Assembly (NCBI RefSeq): GCF_905220415.1
Contig: NC_059562.1
Coordinates: 3,797,501-3,861,500, forward strand
Reading direction: 5' to 3'
DNA length: 64,000 bases
Source of the DNA: Colias croceus
Taxonomy: Eukaryota; Arthropoda; Insecta; Lepidoptera; Pieridae
Both the position numbers and the translations under genes were made by a program. The notes under the pieces were generated by a model, which searched no databases, had not been told where the DNA came from, and saw only the letters and a program-made list of their open reading frames with translations. Below, piece after piece: positions 1-10,552 of the stretch (the stretch's first letter is position 1; each line of letters starts with the position of its first letter).

Positions 1-1937
1 TAATAGAACAACCTTGTTAACTATTTAGCTCTATATGTAGTGACGCGCGCCCAGGATAGACGATCAGATTAGTAAAAAAAAATCGATAGTCTGAAATACT
101 CGAGCGCGTCAGATTAAGATATTGGGGGTTGATTTTAGTGTTTTAAGGCTAATTTTAACTAATCTGACCATAAGTCCTTGACGTCGCCGAGTTATAGGGT
201 CGCGAACTTGTAAAAAAAAAAACGTTAATCCGGCATTCTCGAGCGCGATTTTTTTTATTTCTATTTTGAAGAATATAATCTAAAAATTACTAAAAATACA
301 AAATCTGCCGGTTTCCGCATGACCGAAAGTCTGGAGGAGCCATTTCGTCTTCCGAAAAACGCGTTGTAGCATATAAGTCGCGAACTTTACTTTTTCCAAA
401 AAAAATAGTTTAAATAAACAAAAAAGATAATTTTATTTTACAAAAAGGTCTCTTCTAATTTCTGTCCAAAGTTAAAACTTTTTTTACTTGAAGCATCAAG
501 AAACTCAAACTCCCGGTTTTTTGAGTATATCTCGAAAACTGAGGGTGTTAAGAAAAATTGATATGAAATAACGATGATTAAAAAAAAGAAACCCACAAAC
601 CTTTTTCGGTCAGATTAAGAGAACCCACCAACATTTTTGTCAGATTAAGAAAATATGCTTTCAGGATACCGAGATAAACCTCCACTATGAAAATCTGACG
701 CGCTCGAGTATTTCAAAAGGACTTTTTTTTTCTGCATTTTCAAAAATTCATCGTAACTTATCGTCATGCCGTAATCGTCAGTTTTTTTAAGGGGAGCTTT
801 TTTGGGGCCTACTTAACACCCCTTCCGAAAATCTGACGCGCTCGAGTAAATTTTTTTTTTTGTGCATTTTTGACTAATTTATATGCCTAGCTAGCCCCAC
901 CACGCAAACCGGCAGATTAGTATACCGTTGTTATCAGAGGCACTTGGGGCATACGTAGTATGAATATCTGACGCGCTCGAGAATGCCCAAGTAACTGTTT
1001 TTTTTTACATTTTTGAAAATCCGTACACGCCAAACCCACCGCTAAAATAGTTTTTAGCATAGAAGCTTTTCTTTTCGAAATTATTTTATCTTTCGATTTT
1101 GATAAGTCTCGACGACGCCGTTGAATTACGCCATTTAGCTACCTCGCCTCCTAGATAGGGAGGCGAGGCGTGACGATAAGTTACGATAAATTTTTGAAAA
1201 TGCAGAAAAAAAAAGTCCTTTTGAAATACTCGAGCGCGTCAGATTTTCATAGGGGAGGTTTATCTCGGTCTCCTGAAAGCATATTTTCTTAATCTGACAA
1301 AAATGTTGGTGGGTTCTCTTAATCTGACCGAAAAAGGTTTGAGAGTTTCTTTTTTTTAATCATCGTTATTTCATATCAATTTTTCTTAACACCCACAGTT
1401 TTCGAGATATACTCAAAAAACCGGGAGTTTGAGTTTTTATGGTGCTTCAAGTCAAAAAGTTTTAACTTTGGACAAAAATGTAAAGAGACCTTTTTTGTGT
1501 AAAATAAAATTACCTTTTTTGTTTATTCAAACTTTTTTTTTGTAAAATGTATCGTTCGCGACTTATATACTGCAACGCGTTTTTCGGAAGACGAAATGGC
1601 TCCTCCAGACTTCCGGTCACGCGGAAACCGGCAGATTTTGTATTTTTTGTAAGTTTTAGATTATATTCTTCAAAATAAAAATAAAAACAATCGCGCTCGA
1701 GAATGCCGGATTAACGTTTTTTTTTTACAAGTTCGCGACCCTATAACTTGGCGGCGTCAAGGACTTATCGTCAGATTAGTTAAATTTAGTCTTAAAACAC
1801 TAAAATCAACCCCCAATATCTTAATCTGACGCGCTCGAGTATTTCAGACTATCGATTTTTTTTTACTAATCTGATCGTCTATCCTGGGCGCGCGTCACTA
1901 CTTAAAGAGCTAAATAGTTAACAAGGTTGTTCTATTA
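1..1937. mobile_element. Giant palindromic (foldback) element at the window edge
   Basis: The first ~765 bases are repeated in inverted orientation at about 1172-1937, with a ~400-base unique centre. The outermost bases (TAATAGAACAACCTTGTTAA at 1-20) are the reverse complement of 1918-1937. The word CTGACGCGCTCGAG or its complement recurs throughout both arms and the centre (for example near 99, 697, 833, 967, 1231, 1691 and 1826), each time followed by an A/T-run. A further degenerate copy at about 1966 suggests the repeat continues past the palindrome. No coding sequence is visible inside. It resembles a non-autonomous foldback DNA transposon. The left boundary coincides with the window edge, so target duplications cannot be checked. 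Confidence 0.8.
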
Positions 1938-2082
1938 GGTCTAAGGTATCTCTCATATCTTAAACTGCCACGCTCGAGTATTGCAGAAAATTCCCCTCTT
2001 CGCCTCCCTATCTATCCCTATCTATTGAAAACGAAGGTCTTAAAAAATGTAAAATGATTTGATAAGTTTATACTTATATTTT

Positions 2083-2292
2083 ACCAGCCGCGCCCCGCGG
2101 TTTACCCGCGTGGCTCGGTTCCTGTTGGTGTTATATAGCCTATAGCCTTCCTAGGTAAATGAGTTATCTAACACCGAAATAATTTTTCAAATCGGACCAG
2201 TAGGTAGTTCCTGAGATTAGCGCGTTCAAACTAACAAACAAACAAACATACAAACAAACAAACTTTTCAGTTTTATAATATTAGTATACCTA
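2083..2292 (-). mobile_element. Non-autonomous lepidopteran Helitron, family A
   Basis: Read on the minus strand it begins with a TACTAATATTATAAAAC-type 5' end near 2290. It continues with the family core (GAACGCGCTAATCTCAGG, TCCGATTTGAAAAAT, a TCGAGGAAGG-like block) and ends in the GC-rich 3' tail GGGTAAACCGCGGGGCG...GCTGGT. The 3' terminus has diverged from GCTAGT. Confidence 0.75.
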
Positions 2293-2546
2293 ATCCTTCT
2301 AATACTGTTTTACTAATTTGTTTTATTTATCCCCGTAGATAAATGTATAATTCCAAGAGCTGTCAATAAAATCATGAAATCATGTGTGAAATCATCAAGT
2401 GGTTGGATAATAATGAACTTCTAAACAACATAGATTTCCGTCTGTTTACAATATACATTTGCTACTTGAGATAATCCCGCTGACCCGAGATGCAGTCACC
2501 GTCCAGATACGCAATTCAGATAAACAAGAAGTACCTAAGTATCATA

Positions 2547-2741
2547 TCTATACTAATATTATAAAGCTGAAGAGTTTGTTTGTTTGAACGCGCTAATCTC
2601 GGGAACTACTGGTCCGATTTGAAAAATTCTTTCGGTGTTATATAGCCCATTTATCGAGGAAGGTTATAGGATATAATATATCATCACGCTACGACTAACA
2701 GGAGTGGAGCCACGGGGGTGAAACCGCGCGGAGCAGGTAGT
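2547..2741 (+). mobile_element. Non-autonomous lepidopteran Helitron, family A
   Basis: A complete-looking copy: 5' TCTATACTAATATTATAAAG, the core GAACGCGCTAATCTCGGG, GGTCCGATTTGAAAAATTC, CCATTTATCGAGGAAGG, then a GTGAAACCGCGCGG tail ending GGTAGT. It lies inverted with respect to the copy at 2083-2292, 250 bases away. Confidence 0.8.
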
Positions 2742-3445
2742 TTATAATATGTAGATACTTATCGGTAATGGGAGAGTATATTTTCCTGCCTACATTTTTA
2801 CTAAAAGTGTTCTTCCAGGAACTTTTGTAGAGACAAAGATTTTTCTGTCTCTACACAAATATGTATTGTTTCATTTCCTTCTAATATTAATGTAAATCAA
2901 TCTAAAATCGGTATAATTACAAAGCGTGTGGTCTACTTTTGGGATTCCCTACATAAATATGAATGACGACACCTCACACTATTTAAATTTTTATTGGAAA
3001 CATTCTCGGTATCCAAATTTAATTTTCATTTGTCGTTATCATGTTTCGGAGTTATTTGTAACGATTTCAAGAACCTAGTCCCTTACGCTAGTTTCTTAGT
3101 ATGTCATTATCTTTAGCTGATCACAATAGAATGTGGATTAGACACGCGATACCAGATAATCGCCTGTATGGGTTCTCAATACGTGGACCTAATTAACCGA
3201 TAAATTTTATATTTTAAACGTCTTTTACGGGAATCTAATTTCTTAGAAATAACATAAGTAATTGAATTAGGAAATCTACCTAACTCTGTTATCTGAATCT
3301 CTGGATTAATCAATAAATCTCTTGCACTTGAATCATTGTTGTTTCCTTCCACTTCACGAGCAAGTAGGATATTTACCAGCTGTAATAGGTTTCGCATATC
3401 AAGACTATAAATTCATAAATCTATTCCGAGCTTTGCACAAACTTA

Positions 3446-3642
3446 TACTATCACTACATACCTACTTAGTCTAAAAAGCTTTCTCTGTCCCTATGTCCCT
3501 TTGTATGCTTAAATCTTTAAAACTACGCAATGGATTTTGATGCGGTTTTTTTAATAGATAGATTGATTCAAGAGGAAGGTTTTAGTATATAATATTATTA
3601 GGTTTTAGACAAAGCGGGCGAAGCCGCGGGCGGTAAGCTAGT
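3446..3642 (+). mobile_element. Non-autonomous lepidopteran Helitron, family B
   Basis: The 3' end is GGGCGAAGCCGCGGGCGG...GCTAGT, typical of lepidopteran Helitrons. The body (TCTGTCCCTATGTCCC, AACTACGCAATGGATTTTG, AAGAGGAAGGTTTTAG) matches the inverted copy at 5429-5632. Confidence 0.75.
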
Positions 3643-3654
3643 TGTAATATATCT

Positions 3655-3735
3655 CCAAGAAATAATCAAATAATCAAGAAATAATCAAATAATCAAATAA
3701 TCTCCAAGAAAACACTCGTAGTGTTTTCTTGGAGA
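3655..3735. repeat. AATAATCAA tandem run ending in a perfect hairpin
   Basis: Several imperfect copies of a CAAATAATCAAGAAATAAT unit are followed at 3701-3735 by an inverted repeat. Its two 16-base arms (TCTCCAAGAAAACACT and complement) flank a 3-base loop. Confidence 0.8.
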
Positions 3736-3929
3736 CTCGCATTATTTTGATCATAAGTAATTTAAGTAACTACATATTTTCGAATTTTCCATGATATTAT
3801 CATGACGCATAATTACGTGCATCTGTTTAAACATTGGATTATTAAAATTCTCAGCAGGAAGGTTCGTCGGCGATGATGCAGATGAATAAACATTAAACAG
3901 ACCTATGACAATACAACAGCCTTGGATAA

Positions 3930-4188
3930 TCTTACTAATATTATAGAGGTAAATGCGAAAGTTTGTGATGGATGTTTGTTATTCTTATTTCTTTCACCTT
4001 AACGCAAATGCTACTGAACCGATTACTGTGGGTTATATAACAAAGGCAGCTGAACACCCAGAATAAGACATAGGCTACTTCTTAGATCTTATCTCAAAAA
4101 TCCCCCAGGAACGGGACTATCAGACCTACCCAATAGGCCCACTAATTTTCATGAGAATTGGTACAGCCGTTTCGGAGAAGTAACTAGT
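3930..4188 (+). mobile_element. Helitron-like element, family C
   Basis: It starts TCTTACTAATATTATAGAG and carries the AATGCGAAAGTTTGTGATGG and TACTGAACCGATTAC blocks of a common lepidopteran Helitron group. It ends GTAACTAGT. The 3' half (ATGAGAATTGGTACAGCCG) differs from the GC-rich tail of the other copies. Confidence 0.6.
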
Positions 4189-4199
4189 TATGGTAGTTA

Positions 4200-5428
4200 G
4201 TTAACTGAACGAGAATTTTATACATAGAGAAGAGATGGGTAGTAAAAATTTACATAATAACCAGTAGGTAGTAAAATTATCTAATCTAAATATATAATAA
4301 GAAAATAAATATTCTAAACGGCTCAAACAACCACTAAATTCAATACAACTACAAAAGTTTACTGTTATCTGTTCAATACATCTTGTTTTTCTCACTGTTT
4401 TCCTTCACCCAGTAAAGCAATGTTGATAGGGATAGTGATTAGTTAATATGCAGATAAATTGATAGATAATTTCGTTTTTGCACGCTTCTCTCTTGAACCC
4501 TCGACCTTATAGTCAGAGGCCCTAGTCTATTCTACTTGCTTAGATATCATTGGATTATTATTTTGGAAAAACTTCAGAAATATATAAACATATATATCAC
4601 TTTTTGACTTTTTCAGTAGGATCCTACTAAAAAATCTAAACTGTATGATCGATTCGTTTCGTTTTTCGACACAAGTAGTTAGTTATGTAGAAAGCTTTTA
4701 AATTAAAAGTAAAAACATGATATGCGATAATTTACTTAACAAATTATATTATATTACTGAACCAAAGTAATACAAAACCCTCCCAAATAATATAATAAAT
4801 AATAATAGATAAATAATTATGAATTTTTATTGCTTGGCTTGACTTCCTTTTCCAATAAAATACGTTATTTCAAAATATTAACTTTTCAAATTGTACTGAC
4901 GCTACTACGCTATTTTAACTTGACTTACCAAAAACATTCCTATCCAAAACCGCACACAGCACTGTACACACAATAGAAAATCTCATTTTCATGAATAAAT
5001 AACTTAACACTAAACTAAGTTTGTTACGAATTTACACACGACATGACCGCGGCTTGCTGACAAGTGTTATGGGTCAAATGATAACGTTCCGCGACGTACT
5101 ATGTAGAGCGTGGTCTATTTATAACAGACGTCTTATTTTATCTATCATTTATGTATTGATTTTTAATGAGCTTCCTGCAGCCAAACATGCACAATACAGT
5201 TTACCACAGAGTGCACTATCAAATTAGTAAATACGCGGGAGGCTTGTTTCCAGTAGTAGAGGATTGTAATGAGAGGAAATATGTTCTTCGAGCATTGATC
5301 TTCATCGATGCAGGATGCTTCACAGTACAGTATCCGGTATCGTGTAGGTATACATATTTACAAAGATAAAACAGTAGTCTGTCTGTCTGCTTAAAACAAC
5401 CGATTTAGATACGGTTTTTTAGAGCTTA
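4200..5428. other. Gene-free AT-rich stretch
   Basis: Only short random reading frames are present. A slightly GC-richer patch at about 5030-5130 opens two overlapping frames with no recognisable domain and no splice context. I see no structure beyond AT-rich simple sequence. Confidence 0.5.
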
Positions 5429-5632
5429 CTAGCTTGCCGCCCGCGGCTTCGCCCGCTTTGTCTAAAACATAATAAATTATATACTAAAACCTTCCTCTTG
5501 AATCACTCTATCTATTAAAAAAAAACCGCATCAAAATCCGTTGCGTAGTTTTAAAGATTTAAGCATACAAAGAGACATAGAGACATAGGGACAGAGAAAG
5601 CGACTTTGTTTTATACTATGTAGTGATTACTT
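5429..5632 (-). mobile_element. Non-autonomous lepidopteran Helitron, family B
   Basis: This is the reverse complement of the family seen at 3446-3642. It begins on the plus strand with ACTAGCTTGCCGCCCGCGGC (the 3' terminus) and ends near ACTATGTAGTGATTA. Confidence 0.75.
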
Positions 5633-5639
5633 ATTAGTC

Positions 5640-6815
5640 CGAAATAGAATTTAGTTTGGGATTAAATAGTGATATACTTAATATTGTCTCAAAATATTTC
5701 TTGTGTATTAATTCTTAAACAATCGTCACTGATAAATGATAATGATAATATATATATCCTTAGCTTATATCTATTATAATAATTGCATATACCTTCCAGG
5801 ATCATGTGTAAAAATGTATGACATAATGAGAAAAGTAATTTTGAAAGAGCATTTTTTTTCTTATTTTCGGCTGTAGTGCTGAACAAAATTGGATGAATTT
5901 ACTTGCTCTACCATAAACCCTAGTAAATTTTACCCTTTTATTCACTGGTAGGTTTATTTTGTAGTATTATTATATATCTAATGTTAGCATGAAGCGTTAA
6001 TTTTCCCATCATTGTGTAGAGACTCGGAAAAATGAAGCGCAATATACGGAATTCAATTTACATATTACGACGTTAGGTAAAGTAAAATGTGTTGCTTCCG
6101 ATACGACACTTGTGTTTATATCGGAATAGACGCATTTTCGTACATGGGCTAGAATAGCAATACTTCAATAAAAAAACATGAATTGAATAAATAAATGCAA
6201 GGAATATAGTACCTACACACACATTTATTTTTTGCGTTTCATAACGTCCGCAGGTTTCTTGTGAAAAATCAGTTTAGTTAATACATAAAACAGTAGGTAT
6301 AATCAGTCAAATTTTTATGATTTGAATCTGAAACTTAAATTTTTTAATTTAAATTATTTTTGTAAGTACGCTGCTTGTATTAGATCTTCTTCAAAGATAT
6401 TGTTTTCTGTGAAATGCAACGTGGTGACGAATACATTCAACAAGGTCATTTTAAGTAGGCATTTAGGGCATGATACAATTTTGTCAATGTATAGGTACCT
6501 AATAACTATTTTTCCTGGCAGACAATTCGCTTCTCTGGAATTACTTATTCGTCAATAGTAAGCTTGACTGTAATAAGTCCCTCGTGAATAAAAGAAAAGT
6601 GCCTAGTTGAAGAGGATAGGTAGGTACAGTAGATACCTAGGTCCTTAGCCTTGATGGAAAATTATTATGACATTTACAGGTAGGATTTATTGTAATGTTC
6701 AATTCATGTAAATTACGACATATAGGTAAATATATACATTCATGACACAAAAATAGGATTTATCGAGGAAAAAAATATGTAGGTAGGTAGTTAATATATA
6801 CCTACCTATAGTTAC
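5640..6815. other. Gene-free AT-rich stretch
   Basis: There are no coding signals, RNA genes or recognisable repeats apart from short A/T runs and GTAGGTAG-type simple sequence near 6780. Confidence 0.5.
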
Positions 6816-6942
6816 TTATATTATAAAGCTGAATTTTTTTTTTGTTTGAACGCGCTAATCTGAGGAACTAACTACTGGTCCGTTTTGAAAAATTATTTCG
6901 GTGTTAGATAGTCCATTTATCGAGGAAGGCTATAATAGGTAC
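6816..6942 (+). mobile_element. Truncated Helitron, family A
   Basis: It has the 5' part only (TTATAAAGCTGAA, GAACGCGCTAATCTGAGG, CCATTTATCGAGGAAGG) and breaks off after GGCTATAATAGG, without the GC-rich 3' tail. Confidence 0.7.
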
Positions 6943-7688
6943 CTAGTCTCTATTCTCTAATAAAACGTTGGGATTTGGACCGAAACTTTACGATGGCGGG
7001 TGACATTTCATGAACACTAACATTTATAAAAATCATGCTCGTTCTACGCTATTGTCTTTTATTTCCCTTTATAATATAAATTGGACAAATATAATATAAT
7101 ATGTACAGTACATTGAACAACTACTTTATCGATAATTCTTGACCTGTGGGCTACGTGTTATCCTACGATTCAAATAGATAACTAGAGCAAACATACCTAA
7201 GTACATTCATAAATTAGAAAATTAATAAGACTTAGATACTTCCGAAAAGACAGCTGTATCCTTCTGTATCATATTCTTATTCTACAAACTGTACAGTAGA
7301 TAGGTACCTAGGTAATTACTTAATGGTTCCACGAATAATTTAGGTGGTATATCATCAGTCTTCACATTTTAAAATGTCTTCCCATTCATAATAAAAATGG
7401 GCTAAGCGCGAGTTGGATCTGCGTATTTTTTTGTGTATGTTGTAACTTATAAGTTTTTCGCAATTTTTCCTGTATCTGTACTAACTATAAATGTTGCTGT
7501 ATACAGTATAAACTTAGTTAACCTAATTCAAAATTCTGACTTCAAGGGAAGTACCCTGTAGAAAATTAGCAAGCGACGGTAAACCGCAGTAAACGGTATT
7601 TGATATGAATTGATACCTCCCTGCGTTTCCGAGATAAAGGGTCTTAAACGGACAAAAATACTATGTTTCCTTTTGTGGTTCGGTGACC

Positions 7689-7721
7689 TAACAATGGGTA
7701 CAATACGATTGTACCCATTGT
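7689..7721. repeat. Perfect short hairpin
   Basis: AACAATGGGTACAAT is followed by ACG and then its exact reverse complement, giving a 15-bp stem with a 3-base loop. No larger repeat around it was recognised. Confidence 0.75.
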
Positions 7722-8203
7722 TACTCTAGATCGCTTTGAATCTCTGCATTCTATTCGTATTTGGTCTCCGCAAATACTCGAAAGTTTCCAAATTCCACAT
7801 AAAAAAAATATAAGGGGCTTCTATGTGTTGCAAGTGACAGTCTTAATATAATGCATATTATGATGTATTTGCTTCTTTAAAAAAAAATCATATAAGTATC
7901 GGATATATTTTACTTCCATGGGTAGGTATAACATAAAAACGAAAGAAACTTGACATATTTTAGACTGCAGAACAAAATAAAAAGAATTAAAATAAAGCCA
8001 CTCCAAAAGTATCAATAAGGTTAAACATAAGTAGGTTTATAAATAGTTACGTACTTAAAAAAAATAACATTTAGGATAAATTTTTTAATTAGGTACATAC
8101 ATATTTTGTCACATTAATACTGAATGAATACATTGCAAATTTTTTATAATAAAATTCTTAATATAGTTATTAACATCTTTAAAGCTGCTGTAAATAAAGC
8201 TTA

Positions 8204-9376
8204 TCAATGTTGTGATATAAGGACAACATGAGGTTCTAATTCATTGCCAAGTTTTTTTAATGTAACATAAAATTCATTACCGAGATGTAAAAGTTTATGT
8301 AATTGATTAAGCCAAATTTGATTTTCAATGGTACAACAACGCATGCTTATCGGAGGATATAGAAGTCTCTCCGAGATTTGTTTTAATTTCAAAATTGACA
8401 ATTCCATTGATTTTCCTAAATCTACAAAGTCAATCAGTGCTTTTGATTCTGGAATGGTAACTTTCTTAATTAATCCTCTTTCATAATTCACATGGTCCAG
8501 TGTGACCAGAACCGGCATATTTTCTGTTAACTCTTCACTTATTAAAGCTTTCGAAAGTTTAGCATTTCTTGATATTTCTTCTTTATGTTTTAAATATTTT
8601 GCATAATCACACTTTTCGGCAACAAAAAATTCTTGTAAAGTTTTCCCAAATTGAACTCTTACATGAAGTTTATCATCAATCTTCAGATTCTTTTGGGAAT
8701 AATATATTTTCTTTGGTGTAGGATGCCCAAGTCTGCTAACAGCTGCAGCTGGTTTGACATATCCAAATGTGGAGAAGCCAGTTATTGCAAGCATTGTTGC
8801 TATGTCATCAGGGTATGTATTAATCAGTTCTACAGTCAGCTTGTTGTTATTTTTTCCTTTGATAATTATCTTTGCTCGTTCCCTGCCCACACATGACTTC
8901 ATGGCTTCAATAGTTTTGTTCGTCCATGCACTGTCTTTTACAGGTTGACAGTGTTCCAACTCACAGCACATAGATAATGGTGGTACTTGCAAGCAAATAT
9001 TACTGCTTGTCCATATATTTTTCGATTTTACTTTACTGTCAATAAAACCATAGTCTACTGCAAATATGTCGTACAAACAAGTATCTTCTTGTTCAACGAT
9101 ACCAATTATTTTACCCCTTATATACTGTTCACATTGCCTTTTAGTATTTTTGTACACAACTACGTCTCCCTGATATATATTATCAGGCTTCTTTAGTGCG
9201 CCGCGGCCGGCTAGATTAGTACAAATCTTCTCAGTTAAAAATTCACTTAAATACGTCAATCGTACGTAAAAGTTATGCGGATCATTTATATGGGTTACAT
9301 GAACCCAATGCATTGATCCTAAAGAAAAATTTGTAGGAGATAATTGACGAAAAACACCACTTACTACTTCATCCAT
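8204..9376 (-). CDS. Two-Tudor-domain protein, intronless
   Basis: A single uninterrupted 390-residue frame. Residues ~23-210 look like an extended Tudor module: WVHVTHINDPHNFYVRL, then GDVVVYKNTKRQCEQYIRGK and a YDIFAVDYGF core strand. Residues ~235-380 form a second: VTLDHVNYERGLIKK, ALIDFVDLGK, then YPPISMRC. Tudor modules bind methylated arginine or lysine, and multi-Tudor proteins typically scaffold germ granules and the piRNA pathway. The role here is inferred from domain class only; I cannot assign a specific orthologue. No signal peptide, membrane span, RING or helicase region is seen. The start is the first ATG of the frame and the N-terminus reads MDEVVSGVF. Lack of introns, unlike its neighbours, suggests a retrocopy or a compact germline gene. 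Confidence 0.85.
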   Translation of the reverse strand: MDEVVSGVFRQLSPTNFSLGSMHWVHVTHINDPHNFYVRLTYLSEFLTEKICTNLAGRGALKKPDNIYQGDVVVYKNTKRQCEQYIRGKIIGIVEQEDTCLYDIFAVDYGFIDSKVKSKNIWTSSNICLQVPPLSMCCELEHCQPVKDSAWTNKTIEAMKSCVGRERAKIIIKGKNNNKLTVELINTYPDDIATMLAITGFSTFGYVKPAAAVSRLGHPTPKKIYYSQKNLKIDDKLHVRVQFGKTLQEFFVAEKCDYAKYLKHKEEISRNAKLSKALISEELTENMPVLVTLDHVNYERGLIKKVTIPESKALIDFVDLGKSMELSILKLKQISERLLYPPISMRCCTIENQIWLNQLHKLLHLGNEFYVTLKKLGNELEPHVVLISQH

Positions 9377-10120
9377 AGTTTACTACGAAAATTAAACAAA
9401 AACTATCTTATTTTTAAAGTGATGAATGAAAAATATATTTATTTAATTAAACTCAATTGTTCATAGATCTCGAATTGTCATTTCTTCATAAATAAGGAAG
9501 ACTAAAATAAAAACAACAAACATGTAAATATTTGGTAAAATTGACAATTTGAGTGATTTGACATTATATTTGTCTGAAATGTCATCGAAATTAACATAAT
9601 TTATTTGCAATTCAAATACTTGTCTATTGGCCACTTCAAGTCCAAAGGTCATAAAATGTTAATCGAAAATTTTCAAATTTTCTCATTTTAATCACTTACC
9701 TATATAAAATACATAGGTAATCATCGAATACTCTAATATGAAGAAAAAAAGGGATATAATCCTAGGTACTCTTTAGTAACTCTAATACTTGATCACCCGT
9801 TCAAATTCGTCGAGAATTTCTTTGAACAAAAAAAAGGGATAGGTATTAAAGTGTCCATCTCCTGTTTTTTTATAATTATTTTATAGACAGCAATATCATT
9901 AAGAAATAATATGCATACAGTCTTATTTTTTAATACAAATAGTGTGCAATAAGAGAATTTAAAAATAATAGAAGGTACATAATCAGATGAAAAAACATCG
10001 AAAATTGTATAGGTATCTTTTTCATGAACTGTTGCCAAGTTTACGTACTTTTAAAGAGTTTTTGGGGTACATAGGTACATACCTATTATCCGATGTGTTT
10101 AATGGCAAAAATGTATATTA

Positions 10121-10300
10121 GGGGTGCTACACACGGGTAGTGTGAACTAGCATACTACTCTACCAGTTCTCAGTACTCGACCAGTTTTAGTAAAAATATA
10201 CATTAGTCCTAGTGTCTACATTAGTCTAATAAGTAGGATAGTTAGTACTCTACCGGTCTGCTCTACCGTTTACTCTACGGTCTACCCGTGTACAGCGGCC
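10121..10300. mobile_element. MITE with imperfect inverted ends
   Basis: The left end GCTACACACGGGTAGTG and the right end TCTACCCGTGTACAGCGGCC are imperfect inverse copies. The interior is built from iterated ACTCTACCGGTC-like words. There is no coding content. It lies between the Tudor gene and the DHCR24 3' end. Confidence 0.6.
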
Positions 10301-10407
10301 AAATTATGTAATGTCAGTGTTGTTACCTATATTAAAATACTTACATAAAAAACAAACCTCTTCATTTTTTAATTCAGTAAATAAAACACAATTAATACTT
10401 TAGAATA

Positions 10408-10442
10408 TTTTTATTTAGATCAATACGAGGTCCATTTTATTT
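10408..10442 (-). terminator. DHCR24 polyadenylation signals
   Basis: Two AATAAA hexamers on the minus strand (plus-strand TTTATT near 10409 and 10437) lie 110-145 bases beyond the DHCR24 stop codon, a normal spacing for 3'-end formation. Confidence 0.6.
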
Positions 10443-10552
10443 ATATATTCATTAATTACTACTTAACTATAAGTTCAAGTGAAACAAAGCATAGTTACAC
10501 AGTACAAAGACGAATGATAATTAGTTTACGTCGGACACACACAGTTAAAATA

